This document shows positions 9,687-20,364 of a stretch of DNA of 22,638 bases, piece after piece. Each line of letters begins with the position of its first letter. The first letter of the stretch is position 1. The position numbers and the translations under genes are program-made. Below the pieces are notes generated by a model. The model saw nothing but the letters and a program-made list of their open reading frames with translations, was not told the DNA's origin and ran no database searches. This stretch comes from Chlorokybus atmophyticus. Taxonomy: Eukaryota; Streptophyta; Chlorokybophyceae; Chlorokybales; Chlorokybaceae. The stretch covers positions 478,519 through 501,156 of the forward strand of contig RHPI01000773.1 in assembly GCA_009103225.1 (NCBI GenBank), written 5' to 3'.

Positions 9687-12295
9687 GCGCCGCTGATTGT
9701 TGGAAAAACTGTGATGCAAAAATACATGCAGCGTGTGAGATATGAAGACACAAGGACTCACCGGTCCCATGACTTCCATCGTGTCTGCCGACGATCGCGA
9801 CTGCGCACAGTGACATTGGGGCACATAGAAAGGTGTCAAGCGCAGCGATCGTGTTGCAAGTGCGGGACCTCCATGCCACACACACACATGCACATGTTCG
9901 CACAACAACAGGTGATGTGTGTACCTTGTCAAGCTGCTGCGTCGAGCCCTGTGAGCCCCGCAGTCGGTCGCGCAGCATCAACGCACACTGCTGCATCCAA
10001 CGCGAAACGGACACCCCCGCCGTTGCGAGACCCAAACCACCCGCACCAGCTGCAGACAACATGAAGATTGTCATCATTACACAAACACACACTCACACGT
10101 GATATGCTGCACGCTGCTATGCGAAAGGCACTCACATGTGTTGTCGGGCGTGTCAAAGCCTGCCCCGTCGTTGTTGTTGTTGTTTCCGTTCATGCTGGCT
10201 GATCTCTCCATCGCAGCTGCACCATTGGTGATGTGCGCAGCCCCGAGCTTGGCCATCGCGCCCGTGAGGTGATTGCTGTTGTTGAAGTGGTTGTTGTTGT
10301 TGTTTCTTTGGCTTCGTACGCGCTGGTGGATGAGCCGCAGCTCCGATAGACAGCTCACGACCTGTGCCGTGGCCTCCTCAGTGGCAGTCTGCGACACAAA
10401 AGAGGGTGAGTGAGACAGTGTTATATGAATACAACATGCGTATATGTGTGTGTGTGTACCTCTTCGAGGTCTGCGGGTTCAAATAGGCGGTCTTCGGGTA
10501 CACCGAGCTGCCGGGCGGCGTCAAGGAAGGACCGCACGTTGTCCATGACTTTGGGGCTGAAGGGGCCCTCGGCATGGAGCTCCTCGGCAGTAAATACCTG
10601 TGACACAAAAGAGAGGCGTGAGTTTGTGCATACGTGCGTATGTGTGCGTGCGTGCACGCTGGAGTTTAGTTATAAGCGTGCGTGCAAGTATGCTGTGCGC
10701 GTGTGTCTGCACACACGCACACGCACACACGCGCATATCTATGTAAACACCAGCACCGACGTGTATCTGTGCGTGTGTATCTGTGAACAAGTATGCGAAC
10801 GCATGCATAATCCACCACACTTGCATCCCCACCCCACCCCACTCACCTTGGGTACAATCCCCTTTTCAATCTCATTGACAATCCCGCACAGCATCGTCCC
10901 ATCCCTCAACCTGGCTCTGAAGTCCCCGTCCGTCCCCGCCCCCGTCAGCGTCCCCGCCCCCACCCCCTGTCCCATCAGCAACCCCTCCGCCCACTCCGAC
11001 ACGCGCTTCCTGACGACGCCGCGCTCGAGGGAACGCGCCGCGGCCGTGTCCTTGAGGGAGGGGGAGCCGGGGTCGGAGGAACGGCGATACAGGACCGCGC
11101 GACGCCTGGGGGAAGGAGGGATGTGGGTGAGTGTTGCTGTGTATATGTGTGTTTGGGGGGGGGGGGGGGGGGGGGGNNNNNNNNNNNNNNNNNNNNNNNN
11201 NNNNNNNNNNNNNNNNNNNNNNNNNNNNNNNNNNNNNNNNNNNNNNNNNNNNNNNNNNNNNNNNNNNNNNNNNNNNNNNNNNNNNNNNNNNNNNNNNNNN
11301 NNNNNNNNNNNNNNNNNNNNNNNNNNNNNNNNNNNNNNNNNNNNNNNNNNNNNNNNNNNNNNNNNNNNNNNNNNNNNNNNNNNNNNNNNNNNNNNNNNNN
11401 NNNNNNNNNNNNNNNNNNNNNNNNNNNNNNNNNNNNNNNNNNNNNNNNNNNNNNNNNNNNNNNNNNNNNNNNNNNNNNNNNNNNNNNNNNNNNNNNNNNN
11501 NNNNNNNNNNNNNNNNNNNNNNNNNNNNNNNNNNNNNNNNNNNNNNNNNNNNNNNNNNNNNNNNNNNNNNNNNNNNNNNNNNNNNNNNNNNNNNNNNNNN
11601 NNNNNNNNNNNNNNNNNNNNNNNNNNNNNNNNNNNNNNNNNNNNNNNNNNNNNNNNNNNNNNNNNNNNNNNNNNNGGGGGGGGGATATGACTGTGTAAAC
11701 GGGTGAGTGGGTTCGTGCGTGCACATTTGTTTGCTTGTTTGATAAACTTGTGTCTGTTGTATTGTTTGTTGGTGTGTGCGTGCGTGAAACTGTGTTCTTG
11801 TGTGTACGGTACGACAACAGCAAGATGCTCACGCACATACAGTGCGACCATCTATTGTCAAACGACACATGAACCTCTCCCCTGCTCAAACAGCTCAATC
11901 CTTATTGTGTCGTCATTGTGAGTCTAGCACAGCAGCTGAAGTGACTGACACGCATTGGAAAATAGCTGAGAGAAATCCTCCAGAAAAAGTAGATAGAATA
12001 TTTCATAGCGCCAAGCTGAGGATGACTGATGCCGTCATGAAGGGAGGGGCATTGATACTACCACTACTACTAGTGATGCTCTTTACCGTGGTGTGAGGGC
12101 GGCACTGTTAACGGCGGTGCTGACGCCGACGTCGATGCTGGGGGGATAGTGCGGTATGCCCGAGGCCGCCGCCGCCGTCCCATTGGAGGAGGAGGCGGGC
12201 ACCCTGGTCAGCACCGGCTGAAGCCCGAAGGAGAAGGAGGCAAGGGGAGGCAAGGGCGCAGCAGCAGGGGAGGAGGAGGACGTCGACGACTCCAT
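5780..12295 (-). CDS. kinesin-14 motor with N-terminal calponin-homology domain (KCH-like)
   Basis: The gene has 17 exons (minus strand): 12087-12295, 10847-11105, 10460-10597, 10136-10388, 9925-10049, 9762-9800, 9555-9632, 9333-9464, 8993-9193, 8692-8773, 8514-8609, 8260-8433, 8078-8184, 7098-7871, 6659-6955, 6233-6510, 5780-6074. They sum to 3537 nt, 1178 aa, phases all compatible. Order: CH domain about residues 98-205 (LRDGTMLCGIVN, VPEDRLFEPADL); Asn-rich linker; coiled coil about 330-510; kinesin-14 neck (YRKVCEENRRLYNEVQDLKG); motor about 538-880 with GQTGSGKT, NERSSRSH and DLAGSE; coiled coil about 890-988; Ser/Thr/Pro-rich tail. All nucleotide-binding motifs look intact. The neck directly before NIRVYCRVRP marks kinesin-14, a family of mostly minus-end-directed motors; CH domains typically bind actin or microtubules. 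The first exon is less certain because an unsequenced gap lies in intron 1. Confidence 0.9.
7013..7087. repeat. (GCGTGC/GT)n alternating tract in a kinesin intron
   Basis: An almost perfect alternating purine-pyrimidine run of about 75 bases, rich in CG and TG steps, fills the centre of the intron 6956-7097. It is a classical Z-DNA-prone composition. Confidence 0.9.
8865..8965. repeat. GT-rich tract in a kinesin intron
   Basis: TGTGTGTGCGC and GTACGTGTG-like runs occupy the middle of the intron 8774-8992. They do not touch either splice site. Confidence 0.8.
9656..9691. repeat. (CA)n(CG)n microsatellite in a kinesin intron
   Basis: CACACA runs directly into about 17 bases of CGCGCG within the intron 9633-9761. 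The CG part is among the strongest Z-DNA-prone sequences known. Confidence 0.9.
10615..10800. repeat. GT/CA-rich tract in a kinesin intron
   Basis: Interrupted GTGTGCGTGCG and CACACGCACAC runs fill most of the 249-nt intron 10598-10846, between the two CH-domain exons. Confidence 0.8.
11155..11684. other. assembly gap (499 N) with poly-G on both edges
   Basis: 22 G precede the Ns (11155-11176) and 9 G follow them (11676-11684). The Ns occupy 11177-11675. The gap lies in kinesin intron 1 (11106-12086). Long G homopolymers are a usual cause of read drop-out, so the true length is unknown and small exons could be hidden here. Confidence 0.98.
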
Positions 12296-13332
<1,037 letters not shown>

Positions 13333-16300
13333 ATGCCATTTTTGATGGACATGAGTATGCCATACCCACATTCCTCCACCACCACCAGGAGCAAAAGCCA
13401 CCCCTCAGCAATGCCTCAACCCCCACCACCACCACCACCATCCACATTATCAACCACCGACTGGTCTTCCTCCTCCACCATCGCCGCCGTGATCCGCAGC
13501 GCGCGCGCTTCTCTTCTCGAGCCCTCGCGACCCTTCACGCCCGCTATTGAAGCTGTTGGCGCCAACAACAACGGCAACAGCGGGCGTTCCGTGGCGGTGG
13601 CGGGAGGGGGAGGAGGGAGGGTGGCAACGCCATTACCGCCAACGCATAGGAGGTGAGAGGGGTGGGTGGCGGGGGTGGTGCTGTTGTGGTGATTGGATGG
13701 TGTATGTGGTGTTGTGGTGGTGGCTGTTGCCGTTGGTTGTGTTGTTGCAGTTGTTGCTAATGTTGCTGTTGCCGGTGATGCATCGATGTTGTTCGTTTCC
13801 TACTACTTCTTGCTGTAAATGTTGTTGTCGTTGCTGCACAACATCATCATCATCATCATCATACTTGTGAACAGGAGTTCAAGCTTCAAGGACAGCGTGT
13901 TGCCTGCACGGCTGCCTCCCCTCGCGCGCATGTCCACAACACCAATATCGACCTCCCCAGCATCCACCCCAACCACAACATGCACCCCAACATCAACATC
14001 AACCACAGCATCCACCACTCCCGTTGTTGGGTCCAACATTCATCCACAACAAGCCGCCGATATCGAGCGCATGCTCGCATCTTTCTCCGCGGACACAACA
14101 TCCGGCAGCCGAAGCAGCACGAGTGCTGCACTAATGTGGTGCAAAGAGCTCAACACAATGCTCACTGATGAGTTCATATCTCACGCAAATGCCAACTCGC
14201 TTCGCGAGAGACTGATAAAGAGGCTATTCAAGCTGGTGGATGCCAAATCCGCGCGGCTTCGATTGCGAGCCTGCGCGGTCGCTATCAAGCTCACCTCGCA
14301 GATATCGCCGCTGCTAGAGACCGCGTGGGTAGTATATCAAACATCCAAAGAGGCGTCCAACGACAATATCTTCATAGAGGAGGGCTTGATCCCGCTGTTG
14401 GTATTAACTCTCCAGTCAGTACTCGCCAACAAGATATCAACCGTATCAGAGGCGATGTCGCCCGCAGCGCTCAGACCCTTCACAGCCCCGGAAGCGTTAT
14501 CGTCATTAGCGTGTGATATCGCCACATCGAGGATGGAACTGGCGTTGTATCTGCTCGGTGCTCTGCGAAATGTTACTGGCGAGAGTGCTGGACAGAAGGC
14601 TGCGGGTGTGGCGTGGGGAGTGGAGGTGGTACCTAAAGTGCTCAATTGGTTGTACCGTGAAGGTGAGATGAAGTGTAGTTGTGTGTGTGCACGCCCGCAA
14701 TCATGGTGGAAAGTGAGTTGTTCGAATGCATCTCCGACTCAGGGTGTGCAGTGGTTGTGGTTGTGTGTTTGCCTTGCATGTTTGACTGCTGATACCTGCA
14801 TTGCCATTGACAAACAGGTACCCGGAGTCAGCTGCCAGAAGGGAAACAGCTGCAGTTGCTCATTCAGGTGAACCATAATTGTACGCGTGTGCACGTGCGT
14901 GTACACATTTATATAAGTGTCTCTGTGTTGCTGACATCATCATTGTGGCTCATGTAGGCAACCGGATACTGCCGCAACATGTCTGTGGCCGTCCCGCACG
15001 CCCGCCAGCTCACACGCCAGGTACATGTTGGCTTCACACACACCTACACACAACACCATCTCACACCTGTCGTATACCTCGCACAACACTAACTCCACTC
15101 AACCCATGTGCAGGGCATAGCAGGCTTGCTCACTCTCATCCTCTCCCGCCACGCGACCAACCGCGAGCTGGCGCTCAACGTGGCGCGCGTGCTCAGCAAG
15201 CTGTCGACCGATGCCAAATGTGCCAGTGTGATGCTGCGAGACTGTGAGAACAACAACGGCACCGATGGCGGTTCTAGTGTGGATTTGCTCGCACGCGCAG
15301 CCTTACGCGCAATGGAAGTAAGCACTGTGAGATGTAAAGTACCACACACAATTATATGCATACACACGGTTCCCTACCTGCCCCCTGAGCACAAGCATGC
15401 AAGCATAGTTAGACGCGTGCTCGCTTGTTTACGCGCATGCGCACACTTATGCGCATGTGCATGCTCGTGCAAACAGTTTCTCCATATCTCACACGCACGC
15501 GCGCACACACGCACGGCATGCACGCGCATGTACACACAGACATATGCTTGCGCATGTGCACGCACACTGATATATGGATTTATACATGCCGTTGTGCACG
15601 CGCGTGTGCATGCTCGTGTAAACTATTTGCTTGGCTTACAAAGCATCTCTGCAGCTGCACGCGCAGTGTGCTCCACTGGTGTTGCGGCTGTCCTTCACGC
15701 TAGCCAACCTTTCGTCCACGAGCGAGAGCACGCGCGTGGATGTCGCTCGCCATCTCCCCATCGTGTGCAGCCTGCTCGTCGCATACAGAGCGCTCTGCTG
15801 CAATGATGATGACGATGATGATGATGATGTTTGCGAAGACAAGCGGCGAGATAGCAACAATTCTCCTTGCACGGAAAAAGAAGCTGAGGAGGTGAGCGTG
15901 GGCTCATATTTTCATGTAATTGATAGATTCTCTCATGCGTGTGCGTATGCCTGTGTGTGTCTGCAAGCGCGCGCGCACACATGTGCAACATGCTTCTTTG
16001 CCCATCAACAGGTGCTGATATCGCTCGTGCGATTGGTGGCTCACCTGGCGATATCTCCCGAGCTTGGGCCGAGAATTGCCGCCAGCGAGGATATCGCCAA
16101 TGTCCTCGCATCTGTGCTGCAAGACTCACCTGATATCGCCAATGAGGTAAACCTGCTAGTTCGTCTCGTACGCACGTACAACAAGCTCTCGGCACTCTTA
16201 CTTATACCTAAACTTTGTCGTTGCTTTCAGGAATTGCTGCTCAATGCGGTCTCAGCCGTAACCAACATATCATTCTACCACACGCCGGACAACAGACTGT

Positions 16301-16636
16301 TACACGTACGCACCCACGCCAAGCCACATCATCGGACACAGCAATGTTGTTGTGATTGTTGGGTCAAACACCAACCTTTACCCACTCCTGTGCAGATGAG
16401 GTGCGCTGTTGCGCAGCATTTAGTAAACCTCCTCTTGAGCGACAATAATGAGATGGTCACTGAAGCCGCACGTGCCCTCGGCAATTACGCCCGCTTCCAG
16501 GTGCGATCTTGTTGACACAACTGCACGACAGTCACTATATACTTATTAGCCTTTAGCAACCCAGTATGTGCACACACGTGTACGAACACATGCACGTGCA
16601 CGCATATGCGCACACGCGCGCACACACGCACGCGCA

Positions 16637-16677
<41 letters not shown>

Positions 16678-17133
16678 ACATGGTATTTGCAGGAGGTTCG
16701 GGTGTATATGGCCGACTCGCCTGCATTGGAAGCGCTGGTGTTATTGCTCGGTCACGGCGATATCAGCGTTTTGCGGGCAGTCTGCGGGGCGATTATCAAT
16801 GTCAGCGGCGATATCCACCATGCACAGGTTCTGGCCAGCCTTGGGGCGGTCCCCAGGCTGGCTGAAGTCCTGCAGCATGCTCTGGCCCAGATTGGGACCA
16901 GTCAGGAAGGAGAAGATGTTGGGTATAATGTGGGTGTTGTGAGTAAAGCACTTGCGAATGTGCTGATGAACGCTGAGTGCGGGCCGGATGACATGAGGGT
17001 TGTGGCAAATGTGTTGATAATGGTGGAGGAGGAGAGCGACGTGTGGCGGGTGCGGGTAGATGAGGACACGCTGCGGTTGTTGGATCAGATCAGGACTCAT
17101 GTATGCGGCGATGTTGTAGAGACGTGTTCATAG
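13333..17133 (+). CDS. ARMC2: ARMC2-like armadillo-repeat protein
   Basis: The gene has 10 exons: 13333-13652, 13875-14662, 14818-14867, 14958-15020, 15114-15317, 15655-15891, 16012-16146, 16231-16305, 16396-16500, 16693-17133. They sum to 2418 nt, 805 aa plus TGA/TAG-type stop (TAG), all phases compatible. The ATG is the first after an in-frame TAA at 13303-13305. The N-terminus is Pro/Ser-rich and carries AVIRSARASL followed by SRPFTP, matching the conserved N-terminal motif of ARMC2. The rest is a helical armadillo array, for example ALYLLGALRNVTGES and LVLRLSFTLANLSS. Exon 6 adds an acidic run of Asp residues. ARMC2 (PF27 in Chlamydomonas) is the adapter that carries radial spokes into cilia on intraflagellar transport trains; human ARMC2 is near 870 aa, similar in size. 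Other ciliary armadillo proteins are the main alternative. Confidence 0.78.
15405..15625. repeat. GCATGT/CACGCG-rich tract in an ARMC2-like intron
   Basis: Runs of GCGCATGCGCA, CACACGCACGCGCG and TGCATGCTCGTG fill the largest intron of this gene (15318-15654). The composition is alternating purine-pyrimidine, as in the dehydrogenase and kinesin introns. Confidence 0.8.
16559..16680. repeat. (CA)n / CACGCG tract in an ARMC2-like intron
   Basis: An interrupted CACACGCGCG region leads into about 30 bases of pure CA in the last intron (16501-16692), ending about 12 bases before the acceptor. Confidence 0.9.
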
Positions 17134-17381
17134 TGTAGGTCATCTCTTGAAGTTGGGCAATGGTGAACGTGTGCCACAAGTCAAGATGCTGTGTATAGCA
17201 AGAACAGGCCCACTTAGCGCCCGAAATCAGATGCTTTCATTGCATCCTCAACCTTGCTACTTCTCATGCAGGTAGCCACATGCTGTAGTGGTACGCACAG
17301 TACAGTAAGCACCACCTCAACACGCATATTCTGCTATTTGTTGCGCATGTATACACAAACTTGATCAACCTTGACGTCTAG
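17134..17381. other. 3' flank of the ARMC2-like gene
   Basis: I see nothing recognisable in this stretch other than the expected 3' UTR. It ends at a possible convergent coding remnant on the minus strand. Confidence 0.4.
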
Positions 17382-17859
17382 CTATAATCTCCATTCAGTG
17401 GTGGGCAGCAGCAGCAGCAGCAGATTTCCCTTAGGTAAGAGGTTTAGCAGCACGGTTGTGATCAACTTGGACACAACAGTGCTGTTGAACCTTGTTGGGA
17501 TCAAACGGGATTGCGCGTCATGATTGGCAGGCCATATTAACACGGGTACGCGCATTGGTGCTGTCCTGCGCCGTGCAACATTGCCATCTGCACGCAGATG
17601 TTGGTTGCATGTGCGTGCGCGCGGCGCGTGTGTGGGTGCGTGCCTGCGTGCGTGTATACAAAGATGCAACATGCATAGCGTGCATGCGATCAAGCAAGCA
17701 CGCAACTACGTACGTGTACATGCGCGCGCACACATATGCATGCATGTGTGTTTCGTGTGACTGCGTGTGTGTTACACCTACTTGATGGGTCGTCAGGTAG
17801 ACCATGAGCTGCGTTTTCCCCTGCTCTGCGCCGCTGCTGCCCCACCAGTTGTGAACCTG
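17382..17859 (-). pseudogene. possible gene remnant with a degenerate P-loop-like motif
   Basis: Two minus-strand pieces, 17778-17859 and 17382-17587, can be joined in frame through a GT...AG intron made of the same GT/CA-rich material as the true introns here (95 codons, then TAG at 17382-17384). The first piece ends with SSGAEQGKTQLMVYL, which resembles a Walker A loop followed by a helix, although the first Gly is out of place. The second piece contains VPVLIWPANHDAQS. This could be a helicase-like or other P-loop ATPase fragment. A further minus-strand stretch at 17935-18140 has coding-like composition (for example SLQDWCALVVAQHRES and FCDTCDAND) and may be an upstream exon. The family is not recognised, and chance remains possible. 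Confidence 0.25.
17595..17775. repeat. GT/CA-rich alternating tract
   Basis: TGCGTGCGCGCGGCGCG, GTGTGTGTT and CATATGCATGCATG-like runs. Elsewhere in the window tracts of this kind sit inside introns, which is the main reason to suspect a broken gene around this one. Confidence 0.75.
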
Positions 17860-18147
17860 CTGTGATGATGTGACCTCTATCCTTATGTGGCAAGCGTGGT
17901 TGATGAGCGTTTAACGACTCCACTGTGCACGCACAGGGGCCAGTCTGCTGCTGTTGCAGTCATTGGCATCGCATGTGTCACAGAACACTTTGCTCTCACG
18001 GTGCTGAGCAACTACAAGTGCACACCAGTCCTGTAAGGAACAAGCCAGCGCGCGTTCGCTCTGGACCCCCGCTATAGAAGTGAAAACAAACAACTGAGCT
18101 GCCTCAACCAGAGCATGAATGAGCACAAAAGGGACAAAAAACAAATC

Positions 18148-19369
18148 TGCTGGCGAGGAGTGCCACAGCATGCACTGATCATGAGACCATATGGTCTCAG
18201 TGCACACTGTGGCACCCCGAATGCATTCACACGAAGCGCCAGCAACTTTGCAGCCGTTCCTCTTGAACGCTGCTGGCCGTCACGGACGATGCGAGCAGTT
18301 CAAATATCGCGCCTCATGCTGCAAATTGTGCGTGCCGACAGCCAAGTAGAAGCAACTCAAAAGCAAGCTTACCTGCCCTGCGCCTGCTGGTAGCCAGCTA
18401 GCCACCTGCCTCCCATGCCAAGACGCTGCTACCATTTCAGCAGCGCCTACTACCCAAGCTCGGCAAAGCTTGACATCACGCTGCAGGTGCAATGCACAAC
18501 TCCCCTCCCCGCTGACCCACCTGCCCGCCGACACCGCCAGCGACAAGCGCAGCGACAAGCACAGGCAGCGCACTACTCGCAGAAGCTGAGAGGTTTTGTG
18601 CAGCGGATAACATCTTAGTTTCCCAGACGACTTTGGTCAATCATCAGGGGTCCAAAAGTATAATGCACGGTGCTGGCGATATCGGATAGAAGGGTCAGCT
18701 GTGCAAAGCAGTACGGACCAGGCATGCAGCTGCGGGCGAAGCGGCGGCGGCGGAGGAGGGGGAGGAGGAGGATGACGGAAAAGGAGCGAGTTCAAGCTAG
18801 AGAACATTCGCAAAGTAAACCAGACGCTTCCTTTGCTGAATCGCGCTGTGAGGTACACTTGAGAAGGTGATGATCGTGTGAAGCAGCCGGTTGCAGTGAA
18901 ATGTGCCGGCCCAGTGCTAGGCTGGGTTTCAGTGCATGCAGCTATGTGACAGCAAACAGCTTGGTGTGAGTACAAAGTTGTTGAGCAGCAACTACCTCAG
19001 CGCAACTGCTCACCAGCGTTCAAAGATCGCCACTGCATAGTCTGCTGCCTTCCAACCTGTGCCGCGGTCTGGCTGACCACATATACAGCACACACACTGT
19101 GCCATGCATTTGTTTTCATCCTTAACAACCGCCGTTGACTACATTGTAATTGAGGTTTAACCGTTTGACAGTGATTACAATGGTAATACCATGCGTAGCT
19201 TGATCTGATTCCATCCCAGCCGTGCTGCTCTGTTGTCACTGTCGCTGGGTACCGGTATGTGGGTGTGGTAGCCCCTCAGGTGGGATCAGGTTGCTTGACT
19301 AGGGCGCGGTTGCAGCATTGCTAGCCCAGGAGAGGCCCTCCTGAGTCGATCGGTCTTTCCGCTCGGCTC
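18148..19369 (-). repeat. copy D of the ~1.2-kb dispersed repeat, inverted
   Basis: The reverse complement of this stretch is collinear with 3839-4988: same order of landmarks, from ACTCAGGAGGG through GTGACAACAGAGCAGC, CTGCAACCGGCTGCTTCACA and TACCAGCAGGCGCAGGGCAG to AACGGCTGCAAAGTTGCTGG. Divergence is moderate with many small indels. Open frames at 18637-18975 and 4231-4548 look alike only because the DNA is related; they are not conserved as proteins along their length. Compared with the other copy it has an extra palindromic arm near its right-hand (low-coordinate) end. Confidence 0.75.
18160..18215. repeat. 56-bp near-palindrome at the edge of copy D
   Basis: GTGCCACAG...TGCACTGA...GAGACCAT is followed by its inverted counterpart ATGGTCTC...AGTGCA...CTGTGGCAC. 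The centre, GAGACCATATGGTCTC (18183-18198), is a perfect 16-bp palindrome. Copy C retains only one arm at the equivalent place. Confidence 0.85.
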
Positions 19370-19909
19370 ACACAAATCTACTATTGCCAAAAGTAGCATG
19401 TAATCTTAGCAGCAAGTTGCATGCCTGCCAAGTTGGCAATGTGCATGGTCATTCTTGAGCTGCTCATTGCGACTAGCTTTCCCATTTGCAGGCAGTGTGT
19501 CAGTGCATGCTGACAGCTACCACATGTCGCAGTATGCTCGCCTAAGCATACTCTATTTACCAAAACACTGGTGGGAATTCTGTGCTCAACGACAAAGCAT
19601 TTCGTCACACACAGCATTGTTTGCTGTAGCGCTCAACCTGTGGATGTTGTGTTAAGCGACTATCAACGCACCGCATTTAAGAGGCGCACTGAGCAATAAC
19701 GCTGTTGTTAGCAGTTGCTTCCCCTAAAGGTGGTGGCGGCGAGGTCGGGGGTGGCACAAAGGTGTGGATGCGGATGGGCGTGCAAGATTTGGCAGCTGCG
19801 GTGCAACAAGGTCTATGCTCATGGCATGTCATCACCATAACCATTACAGCGTTCTACACAATAACCATCAACTCCAGATGAGTACGCACACCCACCCTCA
19901 TAAACCACC
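19370..19909. other. unassigned region between copy D and the LTR mini-element
   Basis: No convincing gene, RNA or repeat was recognised. Open frames here are short and without family motifs. Confidence 0.4.
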
Positions 19910-19914
19910 TTGGT

Positions 19915-19993
19915 TGTAACGGGAAGGTACATTAAATTACCACAAATCGACCATAAAAGCACCAAGTCTTTTGTGGTTGAGTGGGCTGTAACA
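19915..19993 (+). repeat. 5' LTR-like repeat
   Basis: 79 bp, starts TGTAACGGG and ends TGTAACA. It matches the 3' copy at 77 of 79 positions. Confidence 0.85.
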
Positions 19994-19994
19994 T

Positions 19995-20007
19995 TGGTCA
20001 TCGGAGC
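19995..20007 (+). other. putative primer-binding site
   Basis: TGGTCATCGGAGC lies just inside the 5' LTR. It begins with the TGG expected opposite a tRNA CCA end and resembles the initiator-Met type site TGGTATCAGAGC with one inserted base. Confidence 0.5.
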
Positions 20008-20353
20008 TTGAGACCCGGGTTCGATTCCTGCCTTGCACACGAATTCCGCGGTCGTTGTTTCTCGATCCAATAACATCGTAAATGGTCACTTTATGAGTGC
20101 CATCATCAATGGGTCGCGACTTGCCTAATGGCAGTCGCGCCGAACTGACCAGTTCAGTCGGCGCGGCAGGGCGCGACCTGCCTATCGCGGCGACGCGACC
20201 TGTGGGGCCGGCAGCGGCGGGCTATGCGCGCGCTGACCGGTATGGGCCTAAATTGACCGGTCCTTGGATGGTGGGGCCGGTGACCGACCCTAAATCAGAC
20301 CCAAGATTCCCCAGCTGATGGGCGCCAGCTGCCGAGGACGTCATCGTTCTTAA

Positions 20354-20364
20354 GTGGGGGGGAA
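20354..20364 (+). other. putative polypurine tract
   Basis: GTGGGGGGGAA abuts the 3' LTR, the position where plus-strand priming occurs in LTR elements. Confidence 0.6.

Noticed and set aside
9600-9720. CRISPR-like or other spaced repeat arrays
   Set aside because: Repeats here are simple dinucleotides without unique spacers, and the window is eukaryotic nuclear DNA.
10410-11898. Long frames of 190-430 codons on both strands across the gap
   Set aside because: They consist mainly of undefined residues from the N gap and carry no evidence of coding. Only the CH-domain exon 10847-11105 is supported.
17400-17425. CAG trinucleotide repeat
   Set aside because: Only about six units, which is within ordinary background.
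20097-20318. 73-codon frame inside the LTR mini-element
   Set aside because: It shows no gag, protease or zinc-knuckle motif. Its Gly/Pro/Arg-rich content follows the GC-rich interior, so it is not called a gene.
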